Shown: positions 8,312-17,577 of the stretch, piece by piece
Layout: every line of letters begins with the position of its first letter
Position numbering within the stretch: position 1 is the stretch's first letter
NCBI RefSeq assembly: GCF_014243445.1
Contig: NZ_JACLQD010000006.1
Span: 1-64,000, forward strand
Reading direction: 5' to 3'
DNA length: 64,000 nucleotides
Origin: Paragemmobacter straminiformis
GTDB taxonomy: Bacteria; Pseudomonadota; Alphaproteobacteria; Rhodobacterales; Rhodobacteraceae
The notes under the pieces: generated by a model
What the model saw: only the letters and a program-made list of their open reading frames with translations
What the model was told of the DNA's origin: nothing
Databases searched by the model: none
Position numbers and translations under genes: made by a program

Positions 8312-9879
8312 AGCTCAAGCCCCATCGGTTCGGGCTGGAACAGCCGCCCCTCCATCAGCCGCAATTCGGGCGACACCATGAGCGGCGTAGCCGCCTGATC
8401 CAGCACATCGCGTTGCAGGTCCAGTCCGGGGGCGATTTCGGTCACCATCAACCCCTGCTCCACAAGCCGGATCACGCAGCGTTCGGTGACATAGGTGATG
8501 TCCTGCCCCTGCATCCGCGCCCGCCGCCCCGAAAAGCTGACCTGATCGACCTTCGGCACGATCTTGGCAATCTTGCCCTCCTTGTCGATCACCAGCCTGC
8601 CATCCTCGATCCGCATCTTGGCCCCGGCATTGAAATTGCCGCTGAAGACGATCTTCTTCGCCCGCGCCGTGATGTCGACAAACCCGCCCGCACCCGCCGT
8701 GCGGTGCGGCGTGGCCGACAGGCGGCTGACATTGACCGAACCTTCGGCATCGATCTCGAGAAAGGACAGCAGCGAACAGTCGAACCCGCCCGCCTGAAAA
8801 TAGATGAACTGGTGCGGCGAGGCGACGAAAGCCTCGGCATTCGCGGCACAGCCGAATTTGAAGTCCAGCAGCGGCACGCCCCCCACGGCCCCCTGTTCGA
8901 TGACCCATGTCACCTTGCCGTGGTGGCCCTCCTCAAGCAGCACGCGCGGAACGTTGGCCGATATGCCGAAGCCGATGTTCACCGCCCAGCCGGCCCGCAT
9001 CTCCATCGCCACACGGCGCGCGATGACCTTCGAGACGTTGAACTCAGGCACGCGGAAACTGTGCAGCGGCCGGAACAGCTCGCCCGAGATGGCCGGATCA
9101 TAGGCCGTCGCCGTTGTCTGCAACTGATCCGGCGCCTCGACGATCACATCGACCAGAATGCCCGGAACGCGCACATCATGCGGCTTCAGCGTCCCCTGCG
9201 CGGCAACGCGCCGGACCTGGGCGATGACGATGCCACCGGAATTGCGCGCGGCAAGCGCCATCTCCATCGCGCCAAGCGTGGCCCCCTCCTGCTCGAAGGT
9301 CAGGTTGCCGTTCTCGTCCGCCGTGCTGGCACGGATGATCGCCACATCGGGCTGGATCGCGGGAAAATGCAGCCAGGTCTCACCGTCGAATTCCACTCTG
9401 CGCACCAGCGGGCTGTTGCGCGCGGTCCGGTTCATCGCGCAGCCATCCTGTTCGGGGTCCACGAACGTATCCATCCCGACCTTGGTCAGCACGCCGGGGC
9501 GCTTGGCCGCCCCTTCGCGCAACATGTCAAAGACGATCCCCGACGGCACGTTCCACGCCGCGACATCCTCGGCAAGGATACGCTGCCAGATCAACGGCGG
9601 TTCGGCATTCGTCGGGCCCGACGGATAGGACCCGCCGATGATTCGACGGATCATCCCCTTGTGCGCCAGATGGTCCACGCCCTTGGTGCCGAACATGTCA
9701 CCCGCCGCGATCGGGTGAATCGTCGTCAGGTCGCGCGGCGCCCCTTCGGCAAGGAAGCGTTCGCCAAGGGCTTTCAGCACATCATCGGGGCAAAGCAGCC
9801 CCGAGGACGAGTTCACCGCAACCGTCGCCCCATCTGCGACAAGACGCGCCGCCTCGGCGGCAGACTTCACTTTCGACAC
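8308..9879 (-). CDS. Acyl-CoA:acetate/3-ketoacid CoA-transferase (fused alpha-beta)
   Basis: A 523-residue family I CoA-transferase with alpha and beta halves fused, as in propionate CoA-transferase/YdiF. The glutamate expected to form the glutamyl-CoA thioester is E328 in WVIEQGAVGGVP. ADENGNLTFEQEG and NIGFGISANVP are other family segments. It would activate a carboxylic acid by taking CoA from a donor such as acetyl-CoA. The GTG start at 9879 was chosen because AGGAGA stands 5 bases upstream; an upstream in-frame extension would cross the operator. It heads the operon with enoyl-CoA hydratase, Dabb and glycerate kinase. Confidence 0.88.
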   Translation of the reverse strand: MSKVKSAAEAARLVADGATVAVNSSSGLLCPDDVLKALGERFLAEGAPRDLTTIHPIAAGDMFGTKGVDHLAHKGMIRRIIGGSYPSGPTNAEPPLIWQRILAEDVAAWNVPSGIVFDMLREGAAKRPGVLTKVGMDTFVDPEQDGCAMNRTARNSPLVRRVEFDGETWLHFPAIQPDVAIIRASTADENGNLTFEQEGATLGAMEMALAARNSGGIVIAQVRRVAAQGTLKPHDVRVPGILVDVIVEAPDQLQTTATAYDPAISGELFRPLHSFRVPEFNVSKVIARRVAMEMRAGWAVNIGFGISANVPRVLLEEGHHGKVTWVIEQGAVGGVPLLDFKFGCAANAEAFVASPHQFIYFQAGGFDCSLLSFLEIDAEGSVNVSRLSATPHRTAGAGGFVDITARAKKIVFSGNFNAGAKMRIEDGRLVIDKEGKIAKIVPKVDQVSFSGRRARMQGQDITYVTERCVIRLVEQGLMVTEIAPGLDLQRDVLDQAATPLMVSPELRLMEGRLFQPEPMGLEL

Positions 9880-9907
9880 GGGGCTCTCCTTCCACGGTTG
9901 GCAATAA

Positions 9908-9923
9908 GTAACTAACCGGTTAT
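9908..9923. promoter_or_regulatory. Palindromic operator GTAACTAACCGGTTAT (site 3)
   Basis: Imperfect palindrome with arms GTAACTAACC/GGTTAT in the 136-bp gap between the CoA-transferase gene (leftward) and the second aldo/keto reductase (rightward). It lies about 29 bp before the CoA-transferase GTG and just upstream of its ribosome site. It could control both divergent units. A TTGATC hexamer at 9949-9954 is a candidate -35 for the leftward unit, but the matching -10 is weak. Confidence 0.7.
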
Positions 9924-10015
9924 AACGATAACGAGGATCGGGACGGAAGATCAAGCGTCAAAATGCACGGATTCCGCCTGTTTTGGCTGCAAGCGTCAGG
10001 GAAGGACAAAAGCCC

Positions 10016-10834
10016 ATGAACATAACGTTCCAGAAAAACCACCAACGCGCCTTCGGCACGTTCCCCCTCAAGGGCGAAGTGCTGCGGACCGCAATCGAGG
10101 CCGCCATTTCGGCAGGCTATCGCGCCTTCGACACCGCGCAGATGTATGGCAACGAGGCCGATACGGGCGCGGCCCTCGCCGAAAGCGGAATTGCCCGCGA
10201 CGATCTGTGCATCACGACCAAGGTGGGGATCGAGAACTTCACCGAAGCCACTTTCCTTCCGTCGGTCGAGGCATCGCTCAAGGCGCTCAGGATCAGCCGG
10301 GCCGACATCCTGCTCCTGCATTGGCCCACGCCGGGCGGCGACATCGCGGGGTCGCTGCGCCTGCTGCAAATGGCCCATGACCGCGGCCTTGCCCGTCACA
10401 TCGGCATTTCCAACTACACCGCCGCCATGATGCGGCAGGCCCGCGCCATCGTCGACGCTCCGCTGGTGACAAACCAGGTCGAATTCCACCCGCTTCTCGA
10501 CCAGTCGAAACTGCTTGCGGCAGCGGACGAGACGGGAATTCCCCTCTCCTCCTACTGCTCGGTCGCGCGGGGCGAGGTGTTCAAATACCCGCTCTTTGCC
10601 GAAATCGGGGCGGGCTACGGGAAATCAGCCGCCCAGACCGTCCTGCGCTGGATCCTGCAAAAGGGCGTTCCGATCAACACCATGTCCACCAAGCCCGAAA
10701 ACATCCGCGCCAATTACGAGGTGATGGATTTCACCCTCTCCTCCATCGACATGGGCCGGATCGACCGGCTGATGTCCACGGGCTACCGGATCGTCGGCAA
10801 GAACCTCGTGCCCTACGCGCCCGACTTCGACTGA
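10016..10834 (+). CDS. Aldo/keto reductase (2,5-diketogluconate reductase-like)
   Basis: A 272-residue aldo/keto reductase with tetrad D39, Y44 (FDTAQMYGNE), K69 (TTKVG) and H102 (LLLHWPTP), plus the family strings GISNYT and NQVEFHPLLDQ. This branch contains 2,5-diketo-D-gluconate reductases and related NADPH-dependent carbonyl reductases. The ATG at 10016 follows GGGAAGGA. It is divergent from the CoA-transferase operon, shares its operator region, and is followed by a strong hairpin. The specific substrate is unknown. Confidence 0.87.
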   Translation: MNITFQKNHQRAFGTFPLKGEVLRTAIEAAISAGYRAFDTAQMYGNEADTGAALAESGIARDDLCITTKVGIENFTEATFLPSVEASLKALRISRADILLLHWPTPGGDIAGSLRLLQMAHDRGLARHIGISNYTAAMMRQARAIVDAPLVTNQVEFHPLLDQSKLLAAADETGIPLSSYCSVARGEVFKYPLFAEIGAGYGKSAAQTVLRWILQKGVPINTMSTKPENIRANYEVMDFTLSSIDMGRIDRLMSTGYRIVGKNLVPYAPDFD

Positions 10835-10841
10835 ACGAAGA

Positions 10842-10864
10842 GGGGCGGCCTTTCGGGCCGCCCC
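10842..10864. terminator. Stem-loop between convergent genes
   Basis: Perfect 9-bp stem GGGGCGGCC / GGCCGCCCC with loop TTTCG, between the convergent ends of the aldo/keto reductase and GMC genes. No U-tract follows on either side, so it may slow polymerase or protect 3' ends rather than act as a classic intrinsic terminator. Confidence 0.6.
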
Positions 10865-10889
10865 AGTCGCGCGTCAGCCGGGAGGAGGC

Positions 10890-12494
10890 CTAACGGTTGC
10901 CGCGGATCAGGTCCGCAGCCCGTTCGCCGATCATGATCGACGGCGCGTTTGTGTTCGATCCGATCAGCGACGGCATGACCGAACTGTCGCAAATCCGCAG
11001 CCCGTCCACGCCGCGCACGCGAAGTTGCGGGTCCACGACCGCCATCTCGTCCTTGCCCATCTTGCAGGTGCAGGTCGGATGATAGGATGTCCGGCCATAT
11101 TGGCGCGCATAGGCCTCATAGTCGGCCTGCGTGCGGATGGTGTTGTCGGGGAAGCGGATGTCCTTGATGTATTTCTGCAAGGAAGGCTGGCTGAAGATCT
11201 CGCGGCTGATCTTCACCCCTTCGACCGAAATCCGCAGGTCATCGGGGTGGCCAAGGAAATTGGGGTCCACCACCGGCGCGGCCTTGGGATCGGCCGAACG
11301 CAGCGTAACCGACCCGCGCGCCTTGGGCCGCAGGGTATAGCTGTTGAGCGTGATGCCTGACGACCCTTTCGGCACGCTTGGCACACCGGCTTCGGCCCCG
11401 GCCCCGCACAGGAAGTGGAACTGCAAATCGGGGTTCGCGCGCGACCCCTGCCCGTCGGCATACCAGAACGCCCCGCCCTCGACGACGTTGGACGTCACCG
11501 GACCCGAGTTGAACAGCGCATATTGCATCCCCGCCCAAAGCGCCCAATGCGGCCTGTTGTATTTGTCGAGGCTTTCGTGACCCTTCAACTCGGCCACGAT
11601 GTCGATGCCGAAATGGTCATGCAGGTTCTGGCCGACACCGGGCAGGTCCTGCACGACCCGAATGCCGTGCCGGGCCAGATGCGCCGCAGGACCGATGCCC
11701 GACAGCATCATCAGCTTCGGGCTGCCGATGGCCCCCGAGGTCACGATCACCTCGGCCTCGGCCCGCGCGACCGTCACGGCACCGCCAACGGCATATTCGA
11801 CGCCGACCGCCCGCTGCCCCTCGAAAACCACCCGCAGCACCAAGGCTCCGGTGACAACGGTCAGGTTCGCCCGCGCCATCGCCGGGCGCAGATAGCCGAC
11901 CGCCGCCGAACAGCGACGGTTGCCGCGCGTGGTGGTCTGGTAGATGCCCGCCCCTTCTTGCCGTTCCCCGTTGAAATCGGGGTTGTAGGGCATCCCGAGT
12001 TCCTGACAGCTCTGCACGAAAGCACGGCTCAACGGGTTCGGGTCGGGAATGTTCGACACCCCCAGGGGGCCGTCCGTCCCGTGCCAGCCGCCCGACAGGA
12101 TCGCGTTGCCTTCCGATCGCAGGAAGTACTTCTGTATATCCTTGAAGGCCCAGCCCTCCGCCCCCTCGTCCTCGGCCCAGCGGTCATAGTCCGACGGGTG
12201 GCCACGCGTGAAGATCTCCGCGTTGATGGACGAGCCGCCCCCCAGAACCCGCGCCTGGGCATAGGGGATCTCGCGCATGTTGGCATGTTTCTGCGGCGCG
12301 GTAACAAGACCCCATGTCAGCGGCCCCGTGGTCATCTTGGCAAAGCCCACGGGCATGTGGATCAGCGGGTGGGAATCCTTCCCGCCTGCCTCGATCAGAC
12401 AGACGCGCGCCGCAGGGTCTTCGGACAGGCGGGCGGCAAGAACGCATCCGGCCGAGCCGCCGCCGACGATGACATAATCGAACCCCTGCGCCAT
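10890..12494 (-). CDS. GMC family FAD-dependent oxidoreductase (choline dehydrogenase-like)
   Basis: A 534-residue GMC flavoprotein. The FAD Rossmann motif VGGGSAG is at residues 10-16, ARVLGGGSSINAEIFTRG is the GMC signature 1 region, and TSGAIGSPKLMMLSGIGP is signature 2. The C-terminus carries SYHPTCTCKMG (probable catalytic His) and GSNTNAPSIMIGE, giving a His/Asn pair. The family oxidises alcohols to aldehydes. The start ATG is 1 bp after the aldehyde dehydrogenase stop, so the alcohol-to-aldehyde-to-acid steps are co-transcribed. It is clearly related to the second GMC gene of the cluster (22,671-24,308). Confidence 0.92.
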   Translation of the reverse strand: MAQGFDYVIVGGGSAGCVLAARLSEDPAARVCLIEAGGKDSHPLIHMPVGFAKMTTGPLTWGLVTAPQKHANMREIPYAQARVLGGGSSINAEIFTRGHPSDYDRWAEDEGAEGWAFKDIQKYFLRSEGNAILSGGWHGTDGPLGVSNIPDPNPLSRAFVQSCQELGMPYNPDFNGERQEGAGIYQTTTRGNRRCSAAVGYLRPAMARANLTVVTGALVLRVVFEGQRAVGVEYAVGGAVTVARAEAEVIVTSGAIGSPKLMMLSGIGPAAHLARHGIRVVQDLPGVGQNLHDHFGIDIVAELKGHESLDKYNRPHWALWAGMQYALFNSGPVTSNVVEGGAFWYADGQGSRANPDLQFHFLCGAGAEAGVPSVPKGSSGITLNSYTLRPKARGSVTLRSADPKAAPVVDPNFLGHPDDLRISVEGVKISREIFSQPSLQKYIKDIRFPDNTIRTQADYEAYARQYGRTSYHPTCTCKMGKDEMAVVDPQLRVRGVDGLRICDSSVMPSLIGSNTNAPSIMIGERAADLIRGNR

Positions 12495-12495
12495 A

Positions 12496-13992
12496 TCACT
12501 TGATCCAGTGGCTGCGCTTGCCGATCTCGACATGGACGGATTTCACCTGCGTGTATTCCTCCACCCCGTAGACGCCGGCCTCGCGCCCCCAGCCCGATTG
12601 CTTGAACCCGCCCAAGGGCATTTCCGGCCCTCCCGCCATAATGCAATTGACCCAGAACCGCCCCGCGCGCACCCGCCGCGACACGGTCAGGGCGGTGTCG
12701 ATGTTCTTCGACCAGACACTGGCCGCAAGACCATAGACCGTATCGTTCGCAAGGCGGATCGCCTCGTCCGTCGTGTTAAAGGTGAACGACGACAGCACAG
12801 GCCCGAAGATTTCGTCCCGCGCAATCGCCATGTCCGGCGTGACACCCGAAAACAGCGTCGGCGCGATATAGCTGCCCCGACCAAGCTCGATCGCGGCACC
12901 GCCGGTCAGCACCTTGGCACCTTCGGCTTTGCCCTTGTCGATATAGGACAGGATCGTCTGGTTCTGCGCATCCGTCGTGATCGCACCGACCTGCGTCGCC
13001 TCGTCCAAAGGATCGCCCACGACGATCCGTTTCATCTTCGCGGCCAAGATCGCCTCGAACTCGGCAGCCACACGGCGGTCGACGATCAACCGGCTCGACG
13101 ACACGCAGCACTGTCCCGTGTTGAAGCTGATCCCGAAGGCCGCGCCATCCGCCGCATCCTCGAGATCGGCATCGGCAAAGACGATGATCGGGTTCTTGCC
13201 ACCCAGCTCCAGCCCGAGCTTCTTGAAATTGCTGTCAGCCGCCGCATGCACGACCGACCGTCCCACGCCCGTCGATCCGGTAAAGGACAGCATGTCCACA
13301 TCCGGATGCTCGGTCAGCGCCTGCCCGATGGTGCGGCCCGAGCCGGTGACGACGTTGTAAACCCCTTTGGGCAAGCCCGCTTCCGCAAGAACCTCGCCAA
13401 GCATCAGGCTCGTGGCGCTGGTCACTTCCGAGGGTTTGACAACCATCGTGCAGCCCGAGGCAAGGATGAAAGGCACGCGCTCGCACAGGATCAGGAACGG
13501 AAAGTTCCACGGCGTGATCAGCCCGACCACCCCGACAGGTTCGCGCAGCACCATGCCGAACAGCCCGTCGCCAAGGCTGTTGAAACTGTCACCGTGCAAA
13601 AGCCGCGCGGCACCGGCACCCACTTCGAAACAGGCGATGCAATGGTCGATCTCGCCCCGCGCCTGCGCGATGGGCTTGCCGTTCTCGAGAACCTCCCAAT
13701 AGGCGATCTCGTCGCGCCGGCGGCGCAGGATCTCGGCCGCCCGCAGCAGCACAGCCGCCCGCTCCGCCCCGGACAGGCCCGCCCAGCCGCGATCCTCAAA
13801 GGCGCGTCGCGCGGCGGCAACGGCGGCATCCAGATCGGCAACCGTGCATTTCGGCGTCAGCGTCACCGCCACGCCATGCCCCGGAGACGCCCGCTCGAAC
13901 AGGGGACGCCCCCCCTCCCATGCTCCGTCGAGCCAGAAGCCGAACTCGCGCGGGGCTTGGGGAAGGCTGTGAAGTGTCGTGCGCTGGTCCAT
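12496..13992 (-). CDS. NAD(P)-dependent aldehyde dehydrogenase
   Basis: A 498-residue aldehyde dehydrogenase. Catalytic residues are visible: N163 (ITPWNFPF), E262 (LELGGKNP) and the nucleophile in NTGQCCVSSSR, probably C296. The ATG at 13992 was chosen; an in-frame TTG two codons upstream is less likely. The gene heads a two-gene operon with the GMC oxidoreductase and is preceded by operator site 4, which overlaps the spacer and -10 region of a good promoter. It converts the aldehyde produced by GMC oxidation to a carboxylic acid, the likely substrate of the CoA-transferase (inference). Confidence 0.92.
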   Translation of the reverse strand: MDQRTTLHSLPQAPREFGFWLDGAWEGGRPLFERASPGHGVAVTLTPKCTVADLDAAVAAARRAFEDRGWAGLSGAERAAVLLRAAEILRRRRDEIAYWEVLENGKPIAQARGEIDHCIACFEVGAGAARLLHGDSFNSLGDGLFGMVLREPVGVVGLITPWNFPFLILCERVPFILASGCTMVVKPSEVTSATSLMLGEVLAEAGLPKGVYNVVTGSGRTIGQALTEHPDVDMLSFTGSTGVGRSVVHAAADSNFKKLGLELGGKNPIIVFADADLEDAADGAAFGISFNTGQCCVSSSRLIVDRRVAAEFEAILAAKMKRIVVGDPLDEATQVGAITTDAQNQTILSYIDKGKAEGAKVLTGGAAIELGRGSYIAPTLFSGVTPDMAIARDEIFGPVLSSFTFNTTDEAIRLANDTVYGLAASVWSKNIDTALTVSRRVRAGRFWVNCIMAGGPEMPLGGFKQSGWGREAGVYGVEEYTQVKSVHVEIGKRSHWIK

Positions 13993-14025
13993 GAGCAATC
14001 TCCCTCGGGATTCGCATGTTGAAAC

Positions 14026-14064
14026 GTTACAAATTGTGTAACTGATCGGTTACTTTAATGTCAA
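14026..14064 (-). promoter_or_regulatory. Promoter with operator GTAACTGATCGGTTAC (site 4) and extra half-site
   Basis: The 16-bp palindrome is at 14038-14053. A leftward promoter fits well: TTGACA at 14059-14064, 17-bp spacer, TTACAC at 14036-14041. The operator therefore occupies the spacer and -10. A further GTTAC at 14026-14030 forms another inverted repeat (GTTAC-N7-GTAAC) with the left arm, giving three half-sites in a row. This is the clearest repressor/promoter overlap in the cluster. Confidence 0.75.
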
Positions 14065-14075
14065 CCATCCGCCTG

Positions 14076-15107
14076 TCAGGCGATGCGTATCTGCGTCTTG
14101 AGATCGGAAGGACGCTCGCCCAACGTGTCAAAGGCGGTCTGGATCTCGTCGAGCGCATAGGTCGCGCCGGTAAACGCCCCCGTGTGGAACCGTCCATGCG
14201 CCAGCAGGGTCAGGGCGTCATGCATATCCTCGCCCATGCCGGCCACGCTGCCCTTGAGACTGTTTTCCTCAAGCACCGTGCGCAGGATATCGACCGGCAC
14301 GGTTTCCGCCGGACCCGTGATCCCGAAGAAAGCGACATGCCCGCCTTTGCGGATAAGCTCGAAGGCAAGCGCGTAAAGACGCGGCGAACCGACGCTTTCG
14401 ATCACAAGATCGGCCCCGCGCCCGCCGGTGCGCGCCAGCACGTCCGCCTTCACCTGCGACGGATCGCTGACGGCGGCATCCGCTCCGGCCTCGAGTGCCA
14501 TGCGGCAGCGGTCGCGGTTCAGGTCTGCCACGATGATGGGCGCGGCGCCGCACAGCCGCAGCATCTGCACATGCAGGTTCCCGATCGGACCGGCCCCCAG
14601 CACCACCGCCGACTGGCCAAAGCCGACCCTCGCCTTGCGGGCCGCGCGGACGACGCAGGCAACGGGTTCGACCAGCACCTGCAATTCGGCAGGCATCCCC
14701 TCGGGAACCGGAATGGCCAGACGGGCCGGAACCACGACATATTCGGCAAAGGCCCCGTCCCGCCCGATGCCGATCTGCGTCATCGTCGGACAGTTCAGCA
14801 CCTCGTTCCGGCGACACCAGTAACAGGTGCCGCAGCCGATGTTGATGTCCGCGACGACGGCCTGCCCCTCGGTCAGGTGGCGCACATCCTGCCCGATCAC
14901 CGCGACCGTGCCGCAGAATTCATGTCCCGGAACCAGCGGCAGCCGGTCGGCGGCATAATGGCCGTTGAAGATATGCACATCCGTGCCACAGACCCCGGTC
15001 CTTGTGACGCGGATCAGCACCTCGTCCCGCCCGACCGAAGGGATCTCGACGCGTTGCAACTCGAACCGCTTGGGTTCCACCAGAACGGCGGCCAGCATCT
15101 TGCCCAT
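14076..15107 (-). CDS. Zinc-dependent alcohol/polyol dehydrogenase (MDR superfamily)
   Basis: A 343-residue medium-chain dehydrogenase of the sorbitol/threonine dehydrogenase type. Catalytic zinc ligands are in GVCGTDVHIFNGHY and PGHEFCG. A four-cysteine structural zinc lobe is present (CGTCYWCRRNEVLNC), and GAGPIGNLHVQ is the NAD(P) site. It probably oxidises a secondary alcohol of a polyol. It is the last gene of the importer operon (binding protein - permease - ATPase - permease - dehydrogenase), with its ATG 1 bp beyond the permease stop, so it likely acts on the imported substrate first. Confidence 0.9.
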   Translation of the reverse strand: MGKMLAAVLVEPKRFELQRVEIPSVGRDEVLIRVTRTGVCGTDVHIFNGHYAADRLPLVPGHEFCGTVAVIGQDVRHLTEGQAVVADINIGCGTCYWCRRNEVLNCPTMTQIGIGRDGAFAEYVVVPARLAIPVPEGMPAELQVLVEPVACVVRAARKARVGFGQSAVVLGAGPIGNLHVQMLRLCGAAPIIVADLNRDRCRMALEAGADAAVSDPSQVKADVLARTGGRGADLVIESVGSPRLYALAFELIRKGGHVAFFGITGPAETVPVDILRTVLEENSLKGSVAGMGEDMHDALTLLAHGRFHTGAFTGATYALDEIQTAFDTLGERPSDLKTQIRIA

Positions 15108-15108
15108 G

Positions 15109-16050
15109 TCACTTCACCGTGCGGAGTTTCGAGCGGTCGATGGTCAGCGCGATGGCTGCGATCAGCACCAGCCCGAAGACCATCTGCTGCTGGGTCGCCT
15201 GCACCCCGAAATACAGCATCGATGCCCGGATGACCGCCACGATCAGCGTGCCGATGGCCGTGTTCAGAACGCCCCCCACCCCACCTGTCAGCGGCGTGCC
15301 CCCCACCAGCACGGCCACGATGGCCGGCAGCAGGAAACCGTTGGCGATGGTCGGCGCGCCGCCCGACAGTTTCACGCTGAACAAAAGCCCCGCCACGGCG
15401 GCCAAGGCGCCCGAAATGGCAAAGGCCAGCATCTTGTAGCGCGTGACATTCAGCCCCGATGCCGCCGCCGCCATCTCGCCCGCCCCCACGGCCTTGAGCG
15501 CCCGCCCGAGCGTGGTGCGCCGCTCGATGAACAGGCACAGCGCCAGCAATCCGGCGGCGATGAACAACTCGTTGGGAATGATGCCCGTCCGCCCGATCAT
15601 CCAGCCGAAAAGCGCGTTGCGCTGCTCGGCATCCATGTTCAGCGCACGGTTGCCCGACAGCCATTGCGCCACGGAAAAGCAGACCCCCCCGACAGCCAGC
15701 GTGGAAATGAACGACGGCACGAAAAGCCGTGTCGTCACGAACCCCGACAACAGCCCCAGACCGAAGCCGAGCAGCACGCACAGCACCGCGACCCACAGCC
15801 CAAGGCTTGCCAGATAGACCGAGGCGACAACGGTGATCATATTCGCCATCGACTGCGCCGACAGGTCGATGCCGCCGATGTAGATGGCAAAGGTCAGCCC
15901 CAGCGCCATGATGAACAGCGGCACGATGTCTCCGGCCAGTTCCAGAAGATTGGCCGGCTTCAGAAAGTTCGAATCCGTGATCCCGACAAAGACCACCAGC
16001 ACGATCAGGGTGATCCACGGAAGATGCGGCTTGAGACGTTGCAGATCCAT
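15109..16050 (-). CDS. RbsC-type sugar ABC transporter permease (second)
   Basis: A 313-residue integral membrane protein of the ribose/xylose/galactose permease family with many hydrophobic helices. The conserved family region GINVTRYKM-like appears here as ASGLNVTRYKMLAFAISG. Conserved strings include YIGGIDLSAQSM, PSFISTLAV and VLVGGTPLTGGVGGVLNT. It lies 11 bp downstream of the ATPase gene. Two different RbsC-like permeases flank the ATPase, so the membrane part is probably a heterodimer. Confidence 0.9.
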   Translation of the reverse strand: MDLQRLKPHLPWITLIVLVVFVGITDSNFLKPANLLELAGDIVPLFIMALGLTFAIYIGGIDLSAQSMANMITVVASVYLASLGLWVAVLCVLLGFGLGLLSGFVTTRLFVPSFISTLAVGGVCFSVAQWLSGNRALNMDAEQRNALFGWMIGRTGIIPNELFIAAGLLALCLFIERRTTLGRALKAVGAGEMAAAASGLNVTRYKMLAFAISGALAAVAGLLFSVKLSGGAPTIANGFLLPAIVAVLVGGTPLTGGVGGVLNTAIGTLIVAVIRASMLYFGVQATQQQMVFGLVLIAAIALTIDRSKLRTVK

Positions 16051-16061
16051 CTTGTTCCCCG

Positions 16062-17567
16062 TCAGATCATGTAATGCAAAAGGTCGAAAAGCGTGGGCTT
16101 CGCGCCCGGCAGGCAATCGAACCTTTGCTGGATGGCGCCGTCCTTCAGCACGATGATGCTGTGCGAAAGGCCGATGGCCTCCTCGAGCGTGTCGGCCACA
16201 AGGATCACGCCCACGCCGTCATCCGACATGTCGCGGATCATCTCGTAGACGTCCTCCTTGGCGCCGATATCAAGACCGCGCGTCGGATGGTCGAGCAGCA
16301 TGATATCCGACCCGCCCGACCGCCACTTGGACAGCACCACCTTCTGCTGGTTCCCGCCCGAGAGGTTGCCGCAATCGGCAAGTTCCGAATGCGCCTTGAT
16401 CGACAGTTTTGCGATCCAGTCCCGCGCAAGCGCCCGCTCCGCCGTCACATTCAGCACGCCCGCCCTGCTGTAGCGCCCCATCTGCGACAGGGTCATGTTC
16501 TCGAACACGTTCATCCCGGCCACGATGCCTTCGATCTTGCGTTCGCGCGGCACATAGCCGACCCCCGCCGAAACCGCCGCCTGCGGATTGAACGAGGCCA
16601 CGGCCTGCCCCTTGATCTGCAGCGTCCCGGCAACCGGCGTCCGCATGCCATAGATCGTCCGCAAGATCGCCTCGCGCCCCGATCCCTCGGTGCCGACAAG
16701 ACACAGCACCTCGCCCGCATGCAGCTTCAGGCTGATATCCTTGATCCGGCCGGGCAACGAGACGCCGTCCATCCGAAGCAGGACTTTCGATGCGTCATAG
16801 GGTTTCTGCCGCTGTTCGCGGTAGTATTCCCGATCGACGTTGCGCCCGACCATCTTGTGCTGGATCTGTTCGACCGTCGCCCCGCCCTGGGGGACCACAT
16901 CGACAACCGCACCGTCCTTCATCACATAGATGCGGTCCGATAGCTGCATCACCTCGTCCATCCGGTGGCTGACGAAGATAAAGGACGCCCGCTTGGTCAG
17001 CTCGCGGACGATGGCGAAAAGCATCTTCACCTCGTCCTCGGCCAGAACGCTGGTCGGTTCGTCCAGCAAGATCACAAGATCGCCGTCCACCCGCTCTTCC
17101 AGCGTCAGCACCTTGGCAAGCTCCACCAGCTGGCGCTGCGCGAAAGACAGGGCCGAGGTGACGGTCGCAGGGTCGATATCCAGCTTCACCTTGGCAAGCT
17201 GCCTCGATGCGGCCGCAGACATGGCTTTCCAGTTGATGACACCAAGGCGGACGAACTGCTGTTCGTAGCCGAGAAAGATGTTCTCCATCACCGTCAGGTT
17301 CGGGATCAGCGACTGTTCCTGAAACACCATGCCGATGCCCTTTTCCATCGCCTGACGCGGGTTCTGGAACCGCACGGCCTTGCCGTCGATCATGACGGTG
17401 CCGCCATCGGGCTGATAGGCGCCGTAGATCACCTTCATCAGCGTGGACTTGCCGGCGCCGTTCTCGCCGACCAGCCCCACGATCTCGCCGCGCTTGATCT
17501 CGAAATCCACCGATTTCAGCGCATGGACGCCGGGAAACTTCTTCTCGACTGCCTTCAGTTGATACAT
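16062..17567 (-). CDS. RbsA-type sugar ABC transporter ATPase (two nucleotide-binding domains)
   Basis: A 501-residue double ABC ATPase. Domain 1 has Walker A GENGAGKS (34-41), a signature-like SFAQRQLVEL and Walker B LLDEPTS (E170). Domain 2 has the degenerate P-loop GTEGSGRE (292-299), usual for this family, and signature LSGGNQQK (403-410), but Walker B reads LLDHPTRG with H427 where a catalytic glutamate is expected. Hydrolysis may thus rest on one composite site. It powers import together with the two flanking permeases and the TAT-exported binding protein. It is in the minus-strand importer operon controlled from operator site 5. Confidence 0.92.
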   Translation of the reverse strand: MYQLKAVEKKFPGVHALKSVDFEIKRGEIVGLVGENGAGKSTLMKVIYGAYQPDGGTVMIDGKAVRFQNPRQAMEKGIGMVFQEQSLIPNLTVMENIFLGYEQQFVRLGVINWKAMSAAASRQLAKVKLDIDPATVTSALSFAQRQLVELAKVLTLEERVDGDLVILLDEPTSVLAEDEVKMLFAIVRELTKRASFIFVSHRMDEVMQLSDRIYVMKDGAVVDVVPQGGATVEQIQHKMVGRNVDREYYREQRQKPYDASKVLLRMDGVSLPGRIKDISLKLHAGEVLCLVGTEGSGREAILRTIYGMRTPVAGTLQIKGQAVASFNPQAAVSAGVGYVPRERKIEGIVAGMNVFENMTLSQMGRYSRAGVLNVTAERALARDWIAKLSIKAHSELADCGNLSGGNQQKVVLSKWRSGGSDIMLLDHPTRGLDIGAKEDVYEMIRDMSDDGVGVILVADTLEEAIGLSHSIIVLKDGAIQQRFDCLPGAKPTLFDLLHYMI

Positions 17568-17577
17568 GGCAGCGCCC

